This document shows positions 47,276 through 58,829 of a DNA stretch of 64,000 bases, one piece after another. The notes under the pieces were generated by a model. It made no database searches and had not been told where the DNA came from. It saw only the letters and a list, made by a program, of their open reading frames with translations. The position numbers were made by a program, and so were the translations under genes. This stretch comes from Narthecium ossifragum (lineage: Eukaryota > Streptophyta > Magnoliopsida > Dioscoreales > Nartheciaceae), in NCBI GenBank assembly GCA_963920575.1, contig OY986971.1, forward strand, positions 23,950,145-24,014,144. Reading direction: 5' to 3'. How positions within the stretch are numbered: the first letter of the stretch is position 1; each line of letters starts with the position of its first letter.

Positions 47276-47733
47276 ATGTGTGGTTGTGTGAGTTTTTACG
47301 CGTCTATAGAGTTATACTCGTATTATACATATACTATACTCGTGTATAAAGTTTCTACACGTGTTCCGTAATATACTCGTAGTAAAAATATACTTCTACA
47401 TAAATCTCTTTATATGCGTGGTTGTGTGAGTTTATATTGTACCGGCTTTTCCTTCTTCTCAGCATGCATATAAACTCACTCAGCATATAAACTCTTTTTA
47501 TGCTTGGTTGTGCGAGTTTATATGCGTGGTTGTATCGAGAAGAAGGAAGAGTCGGAACAACCACGCATATAAACTCCCACAACCACGCATATAAAGAGAT
47601 TTATGTACAAGTATATTTTTACTATGAGTATATTGTGGAACACGTGTAGAAACTCTATACACGAGTATATCACGTGCATAATATGAGTATAACTCTATAT
47701 ACGCGTAGAAACTCACACAACCACGCATATAAA
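47276..47733. repeat. Large foldback (inverted repeat) with about 190-bp arms
   Basis: The left arm 47276-47460 and right arm 47537-47733 are reverse complements with a few mismatches and small gaps (for example TTTCTACACGTGTTCC left, GGAACACGTGTAGAAA right). The 76-bp loop holds more copies of ATATAAACTC and its complement. AT-rich, with CGTGTATA and ACTCGTA motifs. No coding. Confidence 0.88.
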
Positions 47734-47759
47734 GAAATAAAAATCGTAGTTAAAAAGTA

Positions 47760-48105
47760 GGCCAAATTACACTTTGATACCCTATAGTCTCATTAATTAA
47801 CATTCTAATACCCTCATCTTCCAAAATCACATAAAACTACCCTATAGTCTCAAAACCTGAAAATTTAGTCCGGGTCGTCAAATGTCGTTAGGATGAATCA
47901 CGAAAAATCGGTCACGTGACACGCACGTGACTGGCCAAAGTACACTTTAATACTCTATAGTTTCATGGATTAGCATTCTAGTACCCCCATCTTCCAAAAT
48001 CACATAAAAGTACCATATAGTTTCAAAACATGGTAATTTAGTTTGGGTGATCAAACACCATTAGGATGAGTCACGGAAAACCGGTCACGTGACACGCACG
48101 TGATC
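47760..48105. repeat. 173-bp tandem duplication
   Basis: Units start GGCCAAATTACACTTTGATA (47760) and GGCCAAAGTACACTTTAATA (47933). Both end with GGTCACGTGACACGCACGTGA, a double CACGTG-like palindrome. Confidence 0.88.
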
Positions 48106-50724
48106 AGTTTTAACCCATTCCCGGCAAGCGAAACTGTTTCAGTGGAGACCGGTGACGCCCAAGGTAAAGGCGGCGATGGGGTTCCAGCGGAGCCCGGCAA
48201 CGCCCAAGGTGACGACAGCGGAGGCGGTGGCAGTGACTTGGATGGTGACGAAGCTGGTATGACGAACGTCACCATGAACTAAGGGGGCGTTTGGTTGCTT
48301 GCATCAGTTGATGCACTGCATCAGTTGATGATGCATCAGTTGATACAACTGATGCATTACATACGTGTTTGGTTGATTGTATCAAATGATGCAGCATTAG
48401 TTCGTTTTATGTTTGGTTAGTATGTATTGCATCAGTTAATGCAGGCAAGCAAACGTCGCCGTCGCAGCCGCTTGTTCACCTCCGGCGACATCGTCGGCAA
48501 CCACCACCATCACCACCACTATTTATCTCCCTCATCTCTCTACCCCTCTTCCACCCTCCTCTCCTCCTTCCTCCTCAGGCGGCCGTGGAGGAGGTCGTGG
48601 AGGCAACAGGAAGGAGTGGGGGGCGGTCCGGGCGGAGGCGGAGGCCGTGGAGAGGGGGGGAGCAGAGAGGCAAGGGAGGAGGTGGAGAGGGTGAGAAGAG
48701 CGGAGGCCCGGAGGGAGTGGGAGATCGGGCGGCCGGGGGGGGAGTAGAGAGGAGTGGAGGAGAGGGTGAGAGCCTGAGTAGAGGAGTGGAGGAGAGGAGT
48801 GGGTATTGGCCATTGGGTTTGGGTAAGGGTAAAGGGATAAACGGGTTAATGGGTTGACCCGCGGGTTAGGCGGGTCAACCCGACCCGACCCGTTTATTCG
48901 CGGGTCATAAACGGGTCGATCCGATTATACCAAACCCGAACCCGTTTATTTCGGGTCGGGTCTGGTCGGGTTCGCGGGTCATGACCTGAATTGCCACCCC
49001 TATCTACAATGCTATTTAGACGTGGTCCTCACCGGTCCACAGTAACTCCCATAACTGAATTACTATGAATCAACTATTATCAAATAATAAAAAAATACGT
49101 TTGAACAGTAGGTACGCAAGTACGAACGACCCCTAGCACAGTGAACCAAACGAGCCTTCAGCATCAAGGGAAACTCACACATCGCAGTGATATCGGCAGT
49201 GCAAACTAGCAAGCATGAACAAGATGGAGGACAACCACAAGAATAATACTATAATAGGTACTTCTCACGTGCCAAAAGATGCAATCAGTTTCTAAAATAA
49301 AGAATTTTTTTTAATTAATACGAACGATACCGATCAAAGCTAATATAATAAAATTATAATAGTTTAGTGGAAGTCGGTGAAAAGGCCGTATGATCAGAAA
49401 ATTAGATATTATCATCGTCAGATGGACAATTAGAATATAATTTAACTAATTTAATTCATATTTCAAACTCTTCTGTTTGATTTGACTGTTTTCAATATAT
49501 ATTTTTATTCAAATATAAAATAATGGTGTAAACACATTTGATTGATTTATCTTTTTTTCGAAAACAAATAGTAAAAAACAAGATGGTTGTTTTCTATTAA
49601 ATGTGAAATTGTCAAATCAATGATTCCATCCTTTTCTATTTTATTTTGAGAATGTAACTTTGTTGGCATTCCGATTCAAATTAACTAATTAGCTAAACCA
49701 AGATTGATCATCAAGGGAGGCTAAAAAGTTCAAACAGTCAAAGTTAGCATATCTGCACAAAGTTTTTCAATTATAAATATGAAATAGCATTTGATGATAT
49801 GGTCCTATTTCTTGATTGCCACCAACCGATGGAACATTTTTTTTGGCTCATATATAAGACCCACATCATTAATGAGCTGTCAAAGCCCAATAATTGTTTG
49901 TATTTGGATCGTTTCTGTACCAACTGCTATTATTATACATATCCTTTTGAACAATGCTACATGTGCCCTAAACTGCACTCTAACTTTAAATAGAGAACAT
50001 TGGATGACTAGTAAAACGGATACTTTCGTATAATATATATGTCCAGAAATGAGTAATTTTTTTTTTTAAAATTCACTTGTCTTTTGATTTGTCAATTAAA
50101 AGTGTCCTTCTCTCCCTCCACCCTCTCCCCCATTTTTCTCTCCTTGTTGGTAAGGGCAAGGGCGAAGAGAAAGATGAAGGGATCCGTGCTTTTATGATGG
50201 TATCATTTTTAAAGCAAGGGATTCCACTCTTTTACGAGGGAATTATTACTGCTTCTAACGATTAGATATATACTTTGTCTCTTCCCCATTGAACTCGGCC
50301 GCCCGCGGCTCCTCTTACCAAGCCGACGACACTCGATCCCCTGCCCCATCTCCGACTTCCCTCGAGACTGGCGACCCCACCGAGCTTGGCCGCCGCCCGA
50401 GCGGCTCCTCCCTCCTCCGGATTCGACAGTCCGAGATCACCACCCTCTCCAACGACGCATGCAACGCCATCGACGCCGTCCATTCCAAAGCCCCCCCCCC
50501 CCCCCCCCCCCCGATCGAACATCCTGACGTACATAAGAAAAGGGAATTCCTTCACGTTTAGTACGTAGAGAATCTCCAATTGGGATTGTTTGTCACGTAG
50601 ACATTTTTTCCCACGTGTTAGTACCCAACGTTAAATTTGACACATGTTGTGCGACCTCCGCTGGACGACGTTATGCCTCCACAATTCGGTTGTCACATTG
50701 AACCTAAAATCTGGGTCTGCAAGA
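48106..50724. other. No gene supported; MITE-like pieces and AT-rich DNA
   Basis: 48298-48440 has a GGGGGCGTTTGGTT end followed by repeated GATGCATCAGTTGAT. 48827-49011 ends with AATTGCCACCCCTA after repeated CGGGTCGGGT, the right end of a hAT-like repeat. 49012-50080 is AT-rich. 50290-50512 is GC-rich with a C run (50491-50512). 50580-50724 is probably the 3' untranslated part or LTR of the copia element. Open frames here have no family motifs. Confidence 0.4.
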
Positions 50725-51519
50725 TTATCTAGGTTGGGTTGCCATTGAGAAGGATAGCCATTTCATGGGCTTCAACCCCATTCTCCTTGACGAAAGATCC
50801 ACTAGATCTCTTGTTAAACATTTGGTTAGTGGATCTGCAATATTCTTCTTCGATATCACGAAATCGATGGATATCACACCAATAGACAACAATTTCCTCA
50901 CTAAATTGTGTCGTCGCCGTATATGTCGAGATTTTCCATTATACATGTGGTTTTGTGCTCTGTCTATTGCTGACTGATTGTCGCAGTGAATACTGATAGG
51001 ATGCACATGTTTAGGCCACATAGGAATATCTTCTACGAAGTTACGCAACCATTCCGCTTCTTCCCCAGCTAGGTCTAATGCTATGTACTCAGCTTTAATA
51101 GTAGACCTTGCTATACAAGTTTGCTTGGATGATTTCCATGACACATCTGCACCTCCAATTAGAAAGACAAATCCACTTGTTGATTTTGTGTCATTGGAGT
51201 CCGATATCCAGTTTGCATCTGAATAACCTTCAAACACAGCTGGATATTTCGTATAATGCAATCCAAAATTTATCGTGTACCTTAGATATCTAAGGACTCT
51301 GATAATTGCCTTCCAGTGATCTGTACTCGGATTGCTTGTGTATCTAATCAGCCTGTTTATTGAGTTAGCAATATCCAGTCTAGTGTAGTTCATGATATAC
51401 ATCAGACTACTTATGATCATGGAATATTCTATTTGTTGTACACCTTCACCGTAATGTTTCTTTAGACGTGAGTTGACATCTAGCGGTGTCCTGACTGCAA
51501 TATCACTCCCTTTGTCAAA
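50725..51519 (-). pseudogene. Ty1/copia pol, RNase H part (left piece of a split element)
   Basis: Minus strand: [60 protein letters not shown], then [17 protein letters not shown] and [14 protein letters not shown] to a stop. This is the end of a copia polyprotein. Its frame continues from the piece at 55800-57600: the TTTGA shared at the junction is the target duplication of the inserted LTR. Confidence 0.92.
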
Positions 51520-51816
51520 TGTGAGGACTTGTCCCTCTACTCCTGGGTCGACCGTCTAGGTTGGGCCCGTGGCTCGTTGTGGACCGTAAGGCCAATTTGG
51601 TAAATTACGTTTTGTCGGTTTGTTTCACATTCGCATGTACACCGTCTAGTGATAAGACTTGAAAAGTGCACAAAACACCATTGTAATTTGGCTTTGTTGG
51701 TTTCCGAGCAATGCTTCACTAACTATTTTTATTCCATTTCAGGTATAACATCCCCTAATAGGAGTTAGATCAACTTTGGAGCTAAAAGAACGTATATTGG
51801 CAATTCTGGCAAGTAG

Positions 51817-52042
51817 GATCGATCCAACTCTACTAGTGCGATCGATCCTACTCGCCCAACGACGGAACAATGAGCAATTGAAGGATCGATCGTACTCAGC
51901 ATGACGGATCGATCCTCCACGGGACGGAGCGTAACAACACGTGAGCGATCGATCGGACTAGATAGGTCCGATCGATCCCTCTCGGGGCGTCACCAACAAT
52001 TGAAGTAGTCCGATCGATCCTACTCGATAGGTCTGATCGATC
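51817..52042. repeat. Four pairs of GATCGATC palindromes upstream of the LTR TATA box
   Basis: Pairs at 51817/51840, 51884/51907, 51947/51970 and 52012/52035: each pair has a 23-bp offset, and pairs repeat every 63-67 bp. Arms are mainly GGATCGATCC or CGATCGATCG, unlike the AAGATCGATCTT arms of copy 1. Confidence 0.93.
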
Positions 52043-52105
52043 CTTTGCGGCCAGAATTAAAGATCAACGGCTCAGATCTAATCCGTGGGAGATGTTTGCT
52101 TAGGC

Positions 52106-52114
52106 TATAAATAG
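52106..52114 (+). promoter_or_regulatory. LTR TATA box
   Basis: TATAAATAG, 71 bp after the start of the last GATCGATC, the same distance as in copy 1. Confidence 0.7.
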
Positions 52115-52508
52115 TCAATGTTTAGGGATTTTTAGGGGGCTTTTTCCGGACATTTTTGGAGAGAGTTTTCCTATATTTTTCTACACTTTTCTTCGGCGAT
52201 TCTTTGGAGGAGATCCATGGCGGGAGGAGATCATCAACTTCCACCGACGGATCGACCCTTAAAGATGAGTAGCTAAAACCCTAACCATGGGATTCTTATG
52301 ATGTAACTAGGGTTTTTACTAGGGATTTCTTAGATCTAGGGTTTGTATACACGATTATTTGGCTTATATGGATTGATTCTATTTTCATCTATCTTGGTGT
52401 TGATTTCTTGCTGAATGTATGAATCATTCTTGCTTGCACTTGATTCTAGAGCTTGTGTATGCTAGGGCTTGGATTGGATTCATCCAAATAAGAGGATCAT
52501 GCTAGTCC

Positions 52509-53058
52509 TAGTGATGGCAACGGGGCGGATCGGGGCGGATATTGGAAATACCATACCCGTCCCCGCACTCCTCCGTCCATACCATAACCGCCCATTCCCC
52601 GCGCGGATAATGGGGATCGCGGACCATAACCATCCCCGCGGGTACGCGGATATTACCCACAATCCGCGGTTATCCGCAAAACCTAAAAAAACCATTCAAT
52701 TAGCATTAAGCCTCTAAAATCTAAATCTAAATCCATCAAACTATCATCAACATTCGGTCTCTAAAATCTAGATCCACAAACACTCATCAACAATTAGTCT
52801 TTATTAGAGTATTATTACAAAAATAGACTCTTTAAAATCCACCAAACCAACATTTAGTGGCGGGGCGGGGCGGATATGCGGGGCGGGGCGGATAGCGGGG
52901 CGGATATTACCCAATACCATAATCCGCCCCGTACCCGCGCGGATTTTAAATTTGAAAATCATACCCGTATCCACGGGTAAAAAATCTATACCATACCCGT
53001 CCCCATCGGTGCGGATCGGGTCGGTTATCTAGCGGGGCGGTCAATTTTGCCATCCCTA
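52509..53058. mobile_element. hAT-type MITE with perfect 8-bp target duplication, nested
   Basis: GCTAGTCC at 52501-52508 and 53059-53066. Ends TAGTGATGGCAAC and complement of TTTTGCCATCCCTA, with GGGGCGGAT-rich arms and an AT-rich middle. Related to 41422-41980 by ends and composition. Confidence 0.9.
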
Positions 53059-55799
53059 GCTAGTCCCATGATATCTCGGATGGAATCTTCTTCGTGATTA
53101 GGGATTGTATAGTGCTAGTCCCACTATAGTAGTGCTAGTCCCACTACGTTCCATCCCTAATCCTTCATGCATCTTACCTTTGTAGTTTCGGCCATCGAGA
53201 TGAGAAGTCATCTCGATCATACACCTAAATCCATATCCATGTTATTATTTGCGATGAATTCATCCTAATAAGAGGGTTCATTAACAGTGAACGTAACTAA
53301 TCATTCGGTCACTGACATTTAGATAATTGTTCTTGTCAACAAGGAATCCTAAACAGAACTTGTTGAGTGATAAGGAGAACTAGCCATTCACTTATCAATT
53401 ATTAGGAAGCCACTCATCGTGTTTGCATGCCCTAATCTTAGGAAGACTTGGTAGAACCTTAGTTATTGATTAAGAATCCTGTGGTCCTTTCTCTCATATT
53501 CATAAATCCTTTAGCATAAGTTCAGTTTAATTTCAACCTGCAATCTTTTTTCAACTCATTAGTAGGAAATTTACTAAGTGTTCGATCTCAATCCCTTAAA
53601 TCCCTGTGGACTCGACTCGGACTCTCCACTATCTACTAGTTCTTAGTAGTTAAAGTAGAACACCGAAATTTATTGTAATTTTGAGTAGACTTGTTAAGCC
53701 AAGACACTTTTCAAGTCGTATCATCTAGGTCGGGTCCATGTGCGATCGGTCGCTTCTGGGAGCGATCGATCAGACCTGTGTCGGTTGTCTAGATAAGGAC
53801 ACGGCTGACATGTCTGGATAAGGACACGAACCGACCTAATCCGATCGATCGGACTCGAGCCTATTAGTACCCCGAGACCCCTATGTTTTTTTGGTTTTTC
53901 TTCTCCTCTCCTCCTACCTTAGAAATTCTCATTTGGAGTTTGATCCAGCGGCTTGGGAAGCTTTCCAGGAGCTAGAGGAAGAGATCTACACCCTCATTGT
54001 ACGGTTTGATTGAGAACCAAACGAGAATTAGCGTGATTTGGTAGGTTTCTTCATTAAATCTTAGATTAGGTGTTTGTGTATTGTTTAATTGATTGTTCTT
54101 CAATTAAACTATGCTAGCTGATGCTTGATAACTTGCTTATCACCTGATTAAAGTTTGGTAGGATTTTGTTTGGAGTTGATGTGGATTTAAGCAAGATTTC
54201 ATTATGTTATTTTCGGATTTTCTGGATTAATTAGAACAGTGGTGTTCTAATGTGATTTCCGAGCTGTACGTGAATGATCTGAGTTGGTAATCCGTGAGTT
54301 AGCTTTCCTTTCCAACTGGTTTCATGATTTTTGGACCTATGTCCAATTTCTAGTGAATTAAATGGACTATCTGTGCTGAAACAAGACAGTTAGTTTGATT
54401 AGTGTAATTAAGTGGTTTTTAATTATTTAATTAAGTTGATTCTTAACTTCTATGATCTTTATTATCTTTGGAAGATATCTACAAAGTTTGGTTTTAATCC
54501 AAGTTATTTTCAATAGGATTTTGATTGATTTATCAAATCTGGAGTTTTACCGCAATTGCAAGTTTTGATGAACTTTCGTTTAGCCGATTGATCTGGTTTT
54601 TGGATATGTGATTTGGGGTGTTCCTTTGAGTGGGCATATCAAGTTTCGCATCAATCGGACAGTTAGATTGATAATTATAATTTTCCAGAGTTAGTAGAGC
54701 ATTTGCTCTAATTGGATAAATTGAGTTGTTCGGTATCGCTTTATAATAATGTTATTATATCTGCGTAGGCCCTGTGCTTGGCATATGGTTGAACCAAGGG
54801 GGTCGCGCCCCTTGGGATGTGTAGAATAAAATATGCATTTTATCTAGACCCTTGCCATGTTCACTCATGGTGAGCTGTGTGCTGCCCTTAGCCTTGTGTA
54901 ATAATTGGTATATTGTTGCATGCCTGATTTGTTATTTTTGTATATGATCATACATGGCTTTGTTTGCATTACATGCATTCCTAGGCTAGGCGTGGGAGAA
55001 GGGTTGATCGCCGATCCGAGGCTTTCGGGTAGCTCGGATTTAGTCTTAGGACCGTTGCTGGGTAGCGTGGTCCAGGTTTGAATGATAATATTCAGTCGAT
55101 ATCGATGATAGGCTTAGATGACTTGAATACATGTTGATCGATGATTTAGAGGTCGTGTTAGCCTCGAGCCAATTCTGAGGTGTAACCAGTGTCCAGTGTC
55201 CTATGACTCTTGAGTAGAGGGTGTGCCTACTCAGCGGTGTCGTTTTCTGCCTAGTAGTGTCAGTTTCCTACTTATGGGTCTGCAGTGTTGGTTTCCTGTA
55301 TTCAGGGACACGTGGTGGGGTTATGGGGCCCCTGTGTACACCTAGGCTTGCTTGAGGGTGACACTGTTGTGCTCCCTCCTTCTTGTGTGAGTCATAGTGT
55401 AGTTTCCCTACTGAGCTTAGTTGCTCACTCCTACCCGGGTTGTGTTTTTTTAGCAGATGCATGTGTTAGCTCTTCTTTAGTGGCCCCTACCGGGCAGGTG
55501 TTTGGTGGCGCAGCGGTGTTTGGCGGTGCTTGAGGAGCGGTGATCGTCTGCTTACCCCTTTTTGTTAGATAGTCTTCTACGGGAGTATGATTTATAAATG
55601 TTAACCCTTTTGAGGTTTTGAATTATATCTTTATTATATCATTTGAGGTTTGTGATAATTGTTTTAATAAGGGTTCTTATGAATTGTTTAGGGAGACCAA
55701 AAGATTAGAGGGAACCCTCGTCAAAACTTTTTCACATGTAGTTAGGTTCCGGTTCGCGTTGCTCGGCCCGGTTGGGCCTTCACGGGTCGGGGCATAACA

Positions 55800-57600
55800 T
55801 CAAATTTATCAAGAATTTTCTTAATATAATGACTTTGGGATAATATATAACCATTCGAAGTCTTGGTAATTTTCATACCAAGTATCACTTCAGCAACACC
55901 CATATCCTTAATATCGAAGTTTTCGGGACAACATGCTCTTAGTAGCTTTGATGATATTATCACTGCTACCAATGATGATCATATCATCTACATAAAGGCA
56001 TAGGATTATATATTCCTTTTCATCGCCTTTAATGTAAACACATTTGTCACACTCATTTATACGAAAGCCGTTTGTCAACATCACTTGATCAAACTTTTCA
56101 TGCTACTGTTTAGGTGCTTGTTTAAGCCCATACAAAGACTTAACAAGTCGGCATACTTTTTTTTCTTTCGAAGGAACCACAAACCCCTCGGGTTGTTCCA
56201 TGTAGATTTCTTCTTCCAGATCACCGTTTAGGAAAGCTGTCTTTACATCCATTTGTTCCATGTATATCCAGATTGTTTAAAGTCGCAAGGGCAATAATTA
56301 ATCTGATCGACGTTTTCCTAGCGATTGGAGAATAGGTGTCAAAATAGTCCACCCCTTCAGTTTGTTTGAAACCCTTGACAACAAGCCTTGCATTGTATTT
56401 GTCAACCGTTCCATCTGCTTTCATTTTCTTTCTGAAAACCCACTTGTAATCCAAAGGTTTATAACATGGTGGTAAATCCACCAGTTCTCATGTGTGGTTC
56501 TGCATGATGAAATCAATTTCACTTTTCACTGATTCCTTCCATAAAGGAGCATCTGGAGCTGATATTGCCTCCTTGAATGTATGAGGGTCATTTTCTAACA
56601 AATATGTTAGAAAATCTGGACCGAATGAAGTTTCGTTCCTAACTCTCTTACTCCGTCTTGGTTCTTCATCCTCTTCATGAACAAAGGACCCTTGGATTCC
56701 TTCTTCCCCAGTGTTCTCATAAGCTCTCTCACTAACCTCTGATGTAGGAGAAGACTTATAAGGGAACACGTTTTCGAAGAATAAGGCATCCCTAGCCTCT
56801 AAAACAGTGTTCACATGCACATCACGATTATATGATTTATTAACCAAAAATCGGTAAGCACTACTACTATCATGTACATATCCAATGAACACACAATCTA
56901 CCGTCTTTGGTCCTATTCTAGTTCTTTTAGGAATCGGAATTGGTACCTTTGCTAGACATTCCCAAACCCTTAAGAACTTATAACTAGGCTCACGACCATT
57001 CCATAGTTCATAAGGCGTCTTATCTAGCCTTTTGTGTGGTAGTTTATTCAGCAAATGATTTGCCGTAAGTATCGCTTCCCCCCACATGTTATGGGGTAAG
57101 CATGAACTTATAAGCATGTCATCCATCATTTCCTTCATCGATCTATTCTTCCGTTCTGCTATTCCATTTTGTTCTGGAGAATAAGGCGCTGTGGTTTGAT
57201 GAATAATGCCATTTTCGACTCATATTTGAGCAAAAGATGACTCATACTCACCTCCTCTATCACTCCTCAACAATTTGATCTTTCTGCCGAGTTGGTTTTC
57301 CACTTTATTCTTGTAATGAGTGAACATCTCTATTGCGTCATCTTTACTTCTCATTAGTAAACATAGTAATACATCGTACAATCATCAATGAAGGTAATAA
57401 AATACCCTTTTCCATGTCTAGACTGTACAATTTTCAGATCACACACATCTGTATGTACTAAACCTAAAGGTTCAGTGCTTCGTTTAATTGATTGAAACGA
57501 AATCTTGGCCAATTTGACTTCTAAACAAACATCGTATTTGTGTTCCTTATCAATTGTGAATTTAGGAAGAAGATTTAATAATGTTTAGATCCTCTTGTTT
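55800..57600 (-). pseudogene. Ty1/copia pol, integrase and RT part (right piece)
   Basis: Minus strand from about 57595: integrase core (FITFIDDC, then SPEQNGIAERKNRSMKEMM), LNKLPHKRLDKTPYELW, a linker rich in acidic residues, RT (DYKWVFRKKMKADGTVDKYN, YSPIARKTSIRLIIALATL) and the catalytic YVDDMIIIG near 55990. It is disrupted: stops at 56488 and near 56105, frameshifts near 56260 and 57360, and sequence before the integrase is missing. RT continues directly into the 50725-51519 piece. Confidence 0.92.
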
Positions 57601-58829
57601 GATATGAGGTCTTTGTTTTCAAGTCCCTTCATAGAGATTTCTGGATGGCATTCGCTGGAGTTCTTTTTTTATTGTTTTTTTTCGACCAGCCAAAATTTCT
57701 TTTTAGCTTTTTTTTTATGCTGAAGAAGTTTGTCTTTTACTATTGCTATTACTTCAAGTATTCTTCTTTAGTGTCAATTAAAGTAAAGAACATATAATTG
57801 GTGTATTTCAAGCTCTGCATTTATGAGGGACATCGTTAGGTAAAATAAACATTCGTTTTGTATTCTGCAATATGAGAAACATACAACACTATTTTACCTT
57901 CCTATTTCTAATGTTATTTAAGCTTCTCTCTAGCTGGTTCTCCATTTCACGTAGTTCATTGATTGAACATGAGTCACATTCACCCAAGAGCTGCCTGTAA
58001 CATTTCGACTTATATGACTTCTGAAATGCAAGACTTCAACCCAAAATGATAAGATTTATTGTTTTACTGAGCAAAAGGGGGCCAAATTTCTCAAGCATCC
58101 TATCTAGTAATTAAGAATATGGTTTAAGCAAACAAAAAAGAATCAAATCGCACCATCTATGATAATAGGTATATAAATGCCTTTCTTCTCAACTGAAGTT
58201 GTCGGGATTGTTCTTAATTAGATAAAACACATGCCTAAAGAAAGTCTGTAAAATAAGTCTGTAGCAAAAGAATAGTTTGATAGAAATCAGCACCTTTTAT
58301 GAGCTTCAAGAAGTTCGATTTTCTTTTGCATGCTTGCAGCTTCATGCTTCAGTTGCTACAGTTTAGACAGTTAATATAAGCACATGAACAACATCTAACG
58401 AAGAACTCAAGGGGCTAAAAATATATCTTTTAAGATTGTATAACCTCCTAATTTCTAAATGCCATGTTCCAAAAGGTTGCATATTTTCTACTTCTATCCT
58501 TGAATGGTACTTTCATAATTTTTAGCAGATGTAGTGGTATTTTTTTATCATTGCTGTTGATTGAGGTTTTCATTGTTCTGTTTTGACTATGATCTCTAAA
58601 TACCAAGTTCTGGAAGGTCGCATATTTCTACTTGTATGATTGTATTTCTCTTGAGGTGAAAAAAAGAATGAGAAAATCTGAAACAAAAAATCAGTGACTG
58701 AAACAAGAAATTAGTATTGAATATTGCTTCTTTTGTCACATTGCTTAATTTCTTAAGCCATCTTTCTTGTTTTGTGAATATTTACTTTGTTTTCAAAGTC
58801 TAATAATGATAATATCTTGATAGACATCA
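57601..58829. other. No gene recognised
   Basis: AT-rich. The left end of the Harbinger element should be here, but I could not find an inverted terminal repeat with a TTA/TAA duplication. Confidence 0.4.

Larger units (their letters stand above)
51650..53723 (+). mobile_element. Solo LTR with TGATA...ATCA ends (copy 2), nested
   Basis: Starts TGATAAGACTTGAAAAGTG; the end CACTTTTCAAGTCGTATCA is its near-perfect inverted complement. Perfect duplication TCTAG at 51645-51649 and 53724-53728. Same family as 44041-45773. It contains a GATCGATC array, a TATA box and a hAT MITE. Confidence 0.93.
51520..55799 (+). mobile_element. Solo LTR, gypsy type, inserted in the copia element
   Basis: Starts TGTGAGGACTTGTCCCTC, ends GGGTCGGGGCATAACA; perfect duplication TCAAA at 51515-51519 and 55800-55804. 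Blocks at 55013-55055 match the 3' LTR at 3255-5623. Removing the nested solo LTR leaves about 2.2 kb. Paired GATCG(G/A)TC sites occur at 53744/53764 and 53843. Confidence 0.92.

Noticed and set aside
48100..48282. 60-codon Gly/Asp-rich open frame
   Set aside because: Short, low complexity, no partner exon or recognisable motif.
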